Source of the DNA: Woeseia oceani
GTDB lineage: Bacteria > Pseudomonadota > Gammaproteobacteria > Steroidobacterales > Woeseiaceae
NCBI RefSeq assembly: GCF_001677435.1
Contig: NZ_CP016268.1
Span: 1,353,001 to 1,417,000, forward strand
Reading direction: 5' to 3'
Length of the DNA: 64,000 nt
The notes under the pieces are model-generated. The model saw nothing but the letters and a program-made list of their open reading frames with translations, searched no databases and was not told the origin of the DNA. The position numbers and the translations under genes were made by a program. Positions 57,961 through 64,000 of this stretch are shown one piece after another. Numbering within the stretch: position 1 is the first letter of the stretch; each line of letters begins with the position of its first letter.

Positions 57961-58755
57961 TCAGTTTGACTTCAGCGCCATGCGCTCGACAAAAACGGCG
58001 GGAAAACTGCACGCTCGTGAAGATGCCAGAATAAATAGCACGATTGAGACAATCTCGCGGTTCGAAATCATCGCACTTTGGGAAGGTCTGTTCTCCCAGC
58101 TCGGATCCGTCGGGTCCGCATCATCGAAGTCAGGGGGATAGATTGCCGAAACGCGAATATCGTCGTTTCGCAATTCATGACGCAGTTTGTCGCTGAAGCC
58201 GGACTGGCCGTGCTTGGCGGCAAAAAAAGGCGTCGAACCACCGCTGTGGTGATTGCCGAAAATTGCCGATGTTGAAACGATGGTAATGATATCGGCGGCA
58301 GCTGATTGCCGGAGTGCGGGCAGCAACTTTTTTGTCAGCAGAATGGTCCCGGTTACGGCGGCTGCCACAGTAGCGACAATGTCATCGTCGGACAAGTCGA
58401 TCAGGTTACCAGTCGACCACGGCGCTCCGTTGTTTATCAATACATCGACTGTCGCATCGACATTAAGAACATTTTCGTAAGCTGAGTGAATGCTTGATGG
58501 ACTCGCCAAGTCACACACCACGGCGAGAGGCCTTCGTTCGGTTCTCGTACTGATTGTTGCTGCAACCTCATCGAGGGCCAACTGGTCCCGACCGAGGAGC
58601 ACGGTATCTGCGCCGTGATCTGCAGCGACGATGGCAAGCGCGCGGCCCAGGCCGCGGCCTGCGCCTGAAATCGCAATGCGCTTGCCACGCAAAAATTTGT
58701 CAGTGTTTCCTGGATTGTATTCCACGATATTCGAATGCCTCGGTGCAGATTCCAT
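57961..58755 (-). CDS. Short-chain dehydrogenase/reductase family protein with altered active site
   Basis: 264 residues. Classical SDR fold: NAD(P)-binding SGAGRGLGRAL (near 30), NNGAP instead of NNAG (near 109), catalytic-Ser region IVSTSA (near 161). The YxxxK motif reads FFAAK, so the catalytic Tyr is replaced by Phe while Lys is kept. Oxidoreductase activity is therefore doubtful; binding or regulatory use is possible. The Phe codons lie in a 7-T run but a substitution, not an indel, is needed to explain them. It ends next to attR. Confidence 0.85.
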   Translation of the reverse strand: MESAPRHSNIVEYNPGNTDKFLRGKRIAISGAGRGLGRALAIVAADHGADTVLLGRDQLALDEVAATISTRTERRPLAVVCDLASPSSIHSAYENVLNVDATVDVLINNGAPWSTGNLIDLSDDDIVATVAAAVTGTILLTKKLLPALRQSAAADIITIVSTSAIFGNHHSGGSTPFFAAKHGQSGFSDKLRHELRNDDIRVSAIYPPDFDDADPTDPSWENRPSQSAMISNREIVSIVLFILASSRACSFPAVFVERMALKSN

Positions 58756-58771
58756 TACCTGGTCTGACTTG

Positions 58772-59995
58772 CTATTGATCCGTATTTTTCAGTGTGATCT
58801 TTGCCGCTGGCAGACTGAGGTGCAGCAGAACATAGCAAGCACCCGCAGCAATGACGGAGCCCAGCAATATGCCCAGCCGATCACCGCCATAGTACTGGCC
58901 GCCACCGTGTTCGAAGGCAAGCCCGGCGATAAACAAGCTCATCGTGAAGCCGATGCCGCAGGCAAACGATATGCCAAGCAATTGTGGCCAGTTTACTTTG
59001 GCAGGCAGGTTCGCCATTCGCAGCGCGACAGCGAGACCGACAAACAACATGATGCCGAGCGGTTTGCCTAGTACCAGCCCTGCGACGATGCCCATGGTTA
59101 CGGGGTGGAGGACCGTGTCGATGGACAGGCCTGACAGCGACAGTCCTGCATTGGCGAAAGCGAATATTGGCAGAATGGCAAAGGCGACCGGGCCGTGCAG
59201 ATCGTGTTCCAGTTCGCGCAGTGGCGAGCCGCCGTCGGTGTCGCGCATTGGTACACAAAGTGCAACCAGCACACCGGCCAGCGTTGCATGCACGCCGGAC
59301 TTCAAGACGGCCACCCACAAAACGACGCCGATCAGTACGTACGCGGACACACGCGTGACACCAAGCCGGTTCATCGCAAGTGCTGAACCTAGTGCAACAG
59401 CACTGGTGATCAATGCGAGTAAGGAAAGGTCGCCGGAATAGAACAGCGCGATGACGACAATGGCTGCAAGATCATCGAAGATTGCCAGCGTGAGGAGGAA
59501 GACCTTAAGCGCGGTTGGTACACGGCTGCCGAAGGTGCCGAGCAGGGCAAGCGCGAACGCGATGTCGGTTGCCATTGGTATGGCCCAGCCGCCGAGCGCT
59601 TCCGGGTCGCTGTAGTTGAACGCGACGTAAATGCCGGCCGGCACCAGCATCCCGCCGAATGCGCCCATTGCAGGCAGCACTACCTGCGATACAGATGAAA
59701 GTTCGCCTTCCATTACTTCACGTTTGATCTCGAGCCCTATCAGGAAAAAGAACACGGCCATCAGACCGTCATTGATCCAGAGCAAGAGTGGTTTGTTAAT
59801 GATCAGCGCGCCGACCTGAACGGCGACGGTAGTGCTGAGTAAGGAATCGTACAGGGCCGTTAACGGCGAGTTGGCAATGAGCATCGCCAGTGCGGCCGCA
59901 GCGAGCAGCAAGAGCCCACTGGCCGACTCCAGTTGCATGAATTCACGTAGTGCAGACAGGACTTTATCAGATGAAGCAGATCGAGAGTCGGGCAT
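58772..59995 (-). CDS. nhaA: Na+/H+ antiporter NhaA
   Basis: 407 residues. About twelve membrane helices. Conserved segments are [31 protein letters not shown], and [17 protein letters not shown], which holds the paired aspartates that carry Na+ or H+. Exchanges one Na+ for two H+ at alkaline pH, in keeping with a saline habitat. 16 bases separate it from the SDR gene downstream. Confidence 0.97.
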   Translation of the reverse strand: MPDSRSASSDKVLSALREFMQLESASGLLLLAAAALAMLIANSPLTALYDSLLSTTVAVQVGALIINKPLLLWINDGLMAVFFFLIGLEIKREVMEGELSSVSQVVLPAMGAFGGMLVPAGIYVAFNYSDPEALGGWAIPMATDIAFALALLGTFGSRVPTALKVFLLTLAIFDDLAAIVVIALFYSGDLSLLALITSAVALGSALAMNRLGVTRVSAYVLIGVVLWVAVLKSGVHATLAGVLVALCVPMRDTDGGSPLRELEHDLHGPVAFAILPIFAFANAGLSLSGLSIDTVLHPVTMGIVAGLVLGKPLGIMLFVGLAVALRMANLPAKVNWPQLLGISFACGIGFTMSLFIAGLAFEHGGGQYYGGDRLGILLGSVIAAGACYVLLHLSLPAAKITLKNTDQ

Positions 59996-60347
59996 CGAAT
60001 TCCTTGGGTTGTTGCGCTGACAATGCTTGCCAGCTTAGCAAATCGAAAGTGGCCGGTCCCAACAGTATTCGGAGTATCCAGTGGTACCTAAAGCCATAAT
60101 AAGCAACGTATTGCCACGGATATACTCGCACCCTGCGCATGCAGCCATTAGCGGAATTTGTCTGGTTGTGGTTTTTTCCGCCTATCCGGCGCAAGGCTCG
60201 CAGAGGTAGCAGGCGCTTGTTTGCCGCCGAACGGGGGGGGGTGCACGGGTGCAACCAGCGGAAAGCAGCATTATTCTTTACCACCGCTACATGCTTTTCG
60301 GTAGGATGCGGCATTTTTGAAGGCAATAACAATAATAGGAGTAAGCA
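59996..60347. other. Intergenic region between nhaA and the VOC gene
   Basis: Divergent promoter region, no gene. A run of nine G residues at 60233-60241 is a possible slippage site. AGGAG directly before 60348 is the RBS of the VOC gene. Confidence 0.5.
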
Positions 60348-60815
60348 GTGACCGCTAGCCGAAATCATGATTCAGCAAACCCTGTGTTGAGCCCGTTTCA
60401 CATTGCGATCCAGGTCCGCGATATTCCCGAAGCACGGGATTTTTACGGCGTCTACATGGGCCTGCCGGAAGGCAGGAGTGATGAGACGTGGGTCGACTTC
60501 AATATGTACGGCCATCAGTTTGTGGTGCACCTCAATGCATCGTTGGGTAGAGACGGCAGCGTGGGGAATATCAAGAATCCGGTCGACGGACAGGGCGTGC
60601 CGGTGCCACATTGCGGCGTCGTTCTTCCGTTCCCTGAATGGCATCAGCTGGCGCAGAAAATGCGCGACGCCAAACAGGAATTTATTATCGAACCTTACGT
60701 TCGATTCGAGGGTGAGCCCGGGGAGCAGGGCACCATGTTCTTTTGCGATCCATCAGGAAATGCCCTCGAATTCAAAGCCTTTAAGGATGTCGAATCCGAG
60801 TTGTTTGCCAAATAG
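60348..60815 (+). CDS. VOC (glyoxalase/dioxygenase-like) family protein
   Basis: 155 residues, GTG start 8 bases after AGGAG. One vicinal-oxygen-chelate module pair: FHIAIQVRDIPEARDFYGVYMGLPEG at the start and MFFCDPSGNALEFKAFKD at the end, with His, His and Glu at metal-ligand positions. Substrate cannot be told; the family covers glyoxalases, ring-cleaving dioxygenases and antibiotic-resistance proteins. Stands alone. Confidence 0.85.
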   Translation: MTASRNHDSANPVLSPFHIAIQVRDIPEARDFYGVYMGLPEGRSDETWVDFNMYGHQFVVHLNASLGRDGSVGNIKNPVDGQGVPVPHCGVVLPFPEWHQLAQKMRDAKQEFIIEPYVRFEGEPGEQGTMFFCDPSGNALEFKAFKDVESELFAK

Positions 60816-61132
60816 GGTGCTCGAGGTTGTCACTGGCGCAGGCTGTGTGTCTGCACGGACGTAGCTACACCGCTGGCAAACAGCGAGCTTCTTACTGAAG
60901 AAGTCAGTCGCGTTTTTGAAGGCAGGTGGACCGGTGAGCTCCGGTCCTCCAGTTGATCTCTCGTTCATGATCGCCCGGGACCCGAATGTTCATAAGGTCT
61001 CTTGTGAATACAGAAGCGCGGCCGCTTACTTGGTTGGTGAAACTCAATCTCGTGGGTGACATTCGGAACGTTCGGTCTTTGCACGGGTCCCAGTCAATTG
61101 TGTCTTGCACCAGTTTTGCTTACCCTGTCTCC
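60816..61132. other. Intergenic region before the copper cluster
   Basis: No gene. GGGACCCG near 60978 and CGGGTCCC near 61083 are inverted copies, as are the nested CCGAATGT and ACATTCGG, giving a possible extended fold or paired operator sites in the promoter region of the copper genes. Confidence 0.4.
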
Positions 61133-61504
61133 ATGAAGCCTTCAGCCGCAATTGTCCTGTTCTTGATTCTGTTCAGTGTGCCCGTGGCAGGGCTCGCTGA
61201 TGTTGCAGGCTTTTGTTTTTCCGTTGAGGAAGGGCCTGCGGGCCAAACGGGGAGCATGGATCACAGCATGCACGATATGGCCGCTATGGACCACGAACAG
61301 AGTGCGCCTGTGCTGGATGACAGCCCGTGCTGTGAGTCCTGTGTCGCCTTGTGTGCCACGTCAGTGACACCGACAGCACCGAACGTGGCGGTCAATCTGA
61401 CCATGGCCGCGGGACTCGAAGTGGCCGTGCAGCCCTTCGCAAAACGTGCACCGCCAGCGCCATACTCCGGATCGCTCTTCCGACCTCCAATCGCTTTCTG
61501 CTGA
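61133..61504 (+). CDS. Small Met/His/Cys-rich exported protein of the copper cluster
   Basis: 123 residues from the ATG at 61133, chosen because a clean signal peptide follows (MKPSAAIVLFLILFSVPVAG). The mature part has metal-binding clusters: MDHSMHDMAAMDHE and SPCCESCVALC. Similar small proteins (DUF2946-like) precede copA in copper operons and probably bind Cu in the periplasm. The following multicopper oxidase begins 114 bases downstream. Confidence 0.7.
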   Translation: MKPSAAIVLFLILFSVPVAGLADVAGFCFSVEEGPAGQTGSMDHSMHDMAAMDHEQSAPVLDDSPCCESCVALCATSVTPTAPNVAVNLTMAAGLEVAVQPFAKRAPPAPYSGSLFRPPIAFC

Positions 61505-61551
61505 TTCGGCACCTGCGGGTCGCCGACGAGTCGCCCTGTTTGATTTGACAG

Positions 61552-61563
61552 GGTGTGCACACC
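61552..61563. promoter_or_regulatory. 12-bp perfect palindrome upstream of copA
   Basis: GGTGTGCACACC, 56 bases before the copA start and overlapping the right arm of a CCCTGT-8-ACAGGG hairpin (61534-61553). Could be a regulator site or an attenuating structure. Weak evidence only. Confidence 0.3.
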
Positions 61564-61618
61564 AATTTGCTTGCGTATCGCCGTGACGCCGCGCGTGCAA
61601 ACAGCAGGAAGTACTTCA

Positions 61619-63586
61619 ATGATTGATCGAAACAGGATCGGCGCTTCGCGACGCCGGTTTCTTCGCTACGCGGCCACGACCGGAAGCGCCGCATTGCTCG
61701 ATGCACTGGTTCCGGCCTGGGCGCGTAGCATGAATGTTCTGCATCAGCAGGACGGTCCCGGCAGCGAGCCGCTGGTTTACGACCTGCGAATTGCCGCGCA
61801 ACGCATGGAGATTGCCGGCGGTACCGGCAATGCCATGACCATCAACAACAGCATCCCGGGCCCGCTGCTGGAATGGTACGAGGGACAGGATGTTGTGCTT
61901 AACGTCAGCAATGCGCTGCGCGATGACACGTCCATACATTGGCACGGAATAATTCTGCCGTTCGAAATGGACGGTGTTCCCGGTGTTACCTTTCAGGGCA
62001 TCAAGCCCGACACGACGTTTCAGTACCGCTTCCCGGTTCGGCAGAACGGCAGTTACTGGTATCACAGCCACTCGGGTTTGCAGGAGCAGGTCGGTGTGTA
62101 CGGCCCGCTGGTGATACATCCGCAGGACCCGGACCCGGTGCAGTACGACCGCGACTACGTTGTGATGCTGTCCGACTGGACATTCGATGACCCGCACCAT
62201 GTTATGGGTCGCCTGAAGAAGATGGGTGATTACTATAATTATCAACGGCGAACCTTAAAGGACGTGCTCCACCCCGAGAGTGGAACACGGCGGGAGGCCT
62301 TGCGGACCAAGCTGGCGTGGGACCGGATGCGGATGATGCAGTCCGATATCGCCGATGTGGGTGCGACCGCCTACACCTATTTGATGAACGGCCTGCACCC
62401 GGCAGGCAATTGGACCGGCCTGTTTACCCCAGGCGAACGTGTACGGCTGCGCTTCATTAACGGTTCGGCCATGTCCATTTTCAATATTCGCATTCCGGGG
62501 CTGGCCATGCAGGTCGTCGCTGCCGACGGGCAGAATGTTCAACCTGTGGTCACAGACGAATTTCAGATTTCTACGGCAGAAACCTACGACGTTGTCGTTA
62601 CGCCAACGGAGGATCGTGCTTTCACTGTGATGGCAGAATCCATCGATCGCAGTGGTTTCGCGTCGGGCACACTGGCACCGAGAGCGGGACTGCGAGCGGC
62701 GATACCAGCGCTGCGAAAACCACCAAAACTATCAATGATTGATATGGGCATGGACCACGGTGACATGGAAGTGGGTACGCCGACCAACGACGACAGCAAA
62801 CAGAACAGCCCTGATCACAACACGATGAACCACGGAGCGATGAATCTCGGGAACCTGCCCCAGAGTGATGCCGACTTGGCAGGCATGGATCACAGCACGA
62901 TGGATCATAGCGGTATGAACCACGGCAGCATGCTCAGGCGGGATGCTGATAGGGCCCGCATGGATCACAGTGCGATGAACCACGACAGCATGCCCGAGGA
63001 TGATACGGGCATGGAAGGTATGGGGCACGATGGTCATGACATGGGTGGCAACACTGGCCCGGTTATCGCGCGACACGGCCCCGATCAGCACGGTGCGGGC
63101 AATGCAGGCATAGCCGCCGTACAGCGCAATCGCCTCGGCGAACGGGGCATCGGACTGGAGGATGTGGAGCACCGGGTGCTCGTCTACACCGACCTCAAAC
63201 GACTGGCCAACGACTTCGATGACCGCCCTGCGGATCGCGAGCTGGAACTGCACCTGACCGGGCACATGGAGCGGTACATGTGGTCTTTCGACGGTGTGCA
63301 GTTTCATGAAGTGGATGGTCCGATTGAATTTAACTTTGGTGAACGACTGCGGCTGACGCTCGTGAACGACACGATGATGAACCACCCCATTCACCTGCAC
63401 GGCATGTGGCTGGAAATCGAGAACGGCCACGGCCGCGAAATTCCGCGCAAGCACACGATCAACGTCATGCCGGCATCGCGGGTCTCCATGTTGATCAATG
63501 CGGATGCGAAAGGCCGTTGGGCGTTTCACTGCCATCTCCTTTACCACATGGAGATGGGTATGTTTCGTGTTGTGCGGGTGAGTTGA
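61619..63586 (+). CDS. copA: Copper-resistance multicopper oxidase CopA/PcoA
   Basis: 655 residues from the ATG at 61619, which gives a Tat signal (SRRRFLRY at 10-17). Three cupredoxin domains with the four copper-binding signatures: IHWHG, WYHSHSG, HPIHLHG and HCHLLYHMEMGMF. Oxidises Cu(I) to less toxic Cu(II) and binds extra copper. A long Met/His-rich insert (about 380-480, repeats such as MDHSTMDHSGMNHGSM) precedes domain 3, typical of CopA. One base separates its stop from copB. Confidence 0.96.
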   Translation: MIDRNRIGASRRRFLRYAATTGSAALLDALVPAWARSMNVLHQQDGPGSEPLVYDLRIAAQRMEIAGGTGNAMTINNSIPGPLLEWYEGQDVVLNVSNALRDDTSIHWHGIILPFEMDGVPGVTFQGIKPDTTFQYRFPVRQNGSYWYHSHSGLQEQVGVYGPLVIHPQDPDPVQYDRDYVVMLSDWTFDDPHHVMGRLKKMGDYYNYQRRTLKDVLHPESGTRREALRTKLAWDRMRMMQSDIADVGATAYTYLMNGLHPAGNWTGLFTPGERVRLRFINGSAMSIFNIRIPGLAMQVVAADGQNVQPVVTDEFQISTAETYDVVVTPTEDRAFTVMAESIDRSGFASGTLAPRAGLRAAIPALRKPPKLSMIDMGMDHGDMEVGTPTNDDSKQNSPDHNTMNHGAMNLGNLPQSDADLAGMDHSTMDHSGMNHGSMLRRDADRARMDHSAMNHDSMPEDDTGMEGMGHDGHDMGGNTGPVIARHGPDQHGAGNAGIAAVQRNRLGERGIGLEDVEHRVLVYTDLKRLANDFDDRPADRELELHLTGHMERYMWSFDGVQFHEVDGPIEFNFGERLRLTLVNDTMMNHPIHLHGMWLEIENGHGREIPRKHTINVMPASRVSMLINADAKGRWAFHCHLLYHMEMGMFRVVRVS

Positions 63587-63587
63587 G

Positions 63588-64000
63588 ATGATGAAAATGA
63601 AGAGCCGACAATGGTTGCTGTTAACAGTCCTTTTGCTGACCTCGGCCGCGCATGCCGACCGCACTGCCGGGACACCGGACGACTGGGGGCCGCCTATGCA
63701 CAAGCCAGGCCCGTACTGGAAAGTGGCAGGTGATCGCCTTGAAAGCGGTATCGCCGATGGCGAAGACAGTTATGCCTGGGAAGCGCAGGGTTGGTACGGC
63801 TATGACTTCAATCGCTTGCGTTGGAAGACGGAAGGGGAAGGCAGAACCGGCAGTGCGCCTGAGCATGCCGAACTCCAGTTGTTGTTCAGTCGCTTGTTCG
63901 CACCTTACTGGGAATGGCAGTTGGGAGTGCGGCACGATTTCCGGCCCAGTGACGGTCGAAGCTTTCTTGTGGCGGGGCTTCAGGGCGTTGCACCGTACGA
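63588..64000 (+). CDS. copB: Copper-resistance outer-membrane protein CopB/PcoB (5' part)
   Basis: Starts at ATG 63588 (or 63591), directly after copA, and runs off the right edge; 137 codons visible. Signal peptide (SRQWLLLTVLLLTSAAHAD), then the family opening DDWGPPMHKPGPYWKVAGDRLE and outer-membrane strands such as YAWEAQGWYGYDFNRLRWKTEGEG. CopB is an outer-membrane barrel that works with CopA in copper sequestration or export. Confidence 0.92.
   Translation, partial: MMKMKSRQWLLLTVLLLTSAAHADRTAGTPDDWGPPMHKPGPYWKVAGDRLESGIADGEDSYAWEAQGWYGYDFNRLRWKTEGEGRTGSAPEHAELQLLFSRLFAPYWEWQLGVRHDFRPSDGRSFLVAGLQGVAPY

Noticed and set aside
60233-60241. Poly-G tract as a phase-variation switch for the VOC gene
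   Set aside because: It is over 100 bases before the start codon and outside any reading frame; no promoter spacing role can be shown.
59967-60368. 133-codon minus-strand frame upstream of nhaA
   Set aside because: Overlaps both the nhaA start and the VOC start; composition is not protein-like.
62732-63703. 323-codon minus-strand frame, His-rich
   Set aside because: Antisense to copA; its His/Val composition only mirrors the Met/His repeats of CopA.

Overview
The window is a chromosomal segment of a gammaproteobacterium. The gene order suhB / trmJ-iscS-iscA-ndk-rlmN-pilW-rodZ-hisS-yfgM-bamB-der is the gammaproteobacterial one, and xseA / guaB-guaA ... tadA-mltF is also familiar from that class. 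The serine O-succinyltransferase-like MetX homologue and the reduced Fe-S locus point towards the Xanthomonadales/Woeseiales side of the class. This placement is an inference, because no rRNA is present.

Region 1 (1-19274) is core genome: the secF 3' end, suhB, trmJ, a reduced isc cluster (desulfurase, atypical IscU-like scaffold, IscA; no iscR, hscBA or fdx here), ndk, rlmN, pilW, rodZ, hisS, yfgM, bamB, der, a MetX-family acyltransferase next to a cysteine dioxygenase, an M23 peptidase, xseA, guaB and guaA.

Region 2 (about 19.3-38.3 kb) lies between guaA and tadA, which are close together in many relatives. Its centre is a defence island. A WYL regulator with a palindrome over its own promoter precedes a six-gene operon in which every junction overlaps: hsdM, hsdS, two DUF262 (GmrSD-like) genes, hsdR and a YgjP-type metallopeptidase. 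The DUF262 genes sit inside the type I restriction cassette, so the operon looks like a composite defence system. After it come a possibly decayed stretch, a DUF3592 protein, a TonB-dependent receptor and a divergent BlaI/M56 pair.

Region 3 (38.3-42.3 kb) holds tadA, mltF, a carbohydrate porin interrupted by one in-frame amber codon, and tRNA-Ser(CGA).

Region 4 (42283-57881, about 15.6 kb) is an integrated phage-satellite-like or remnant prophage element. A 14-bp direct repeat bounds it; one copy is the 3' end of tRNA-Ser, the other lies beyond a tyrosine integrase. It carries integrase, an AlpA-like regulator, a CHC2 primase-like zinc-finger protein, a RepA-like ATPase, a P27-type small terminase, a scaffold-like protein and three large podovirus-like virion/ejection candidates. 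I see no large terminase, portal, capsid or tail genes. A SIR2-like defence gene and several small unknown genes lie at the tRNA end.

Region 5 (57.9-64 kb) is host sequence: an SDR with Phe at the catalytic Tyr position, NhaA, a VOC protein, and a copper-resistance cluster (Met/His/Cys-rich periplasmic protein, CopA, start of CopB) that runs off the window.
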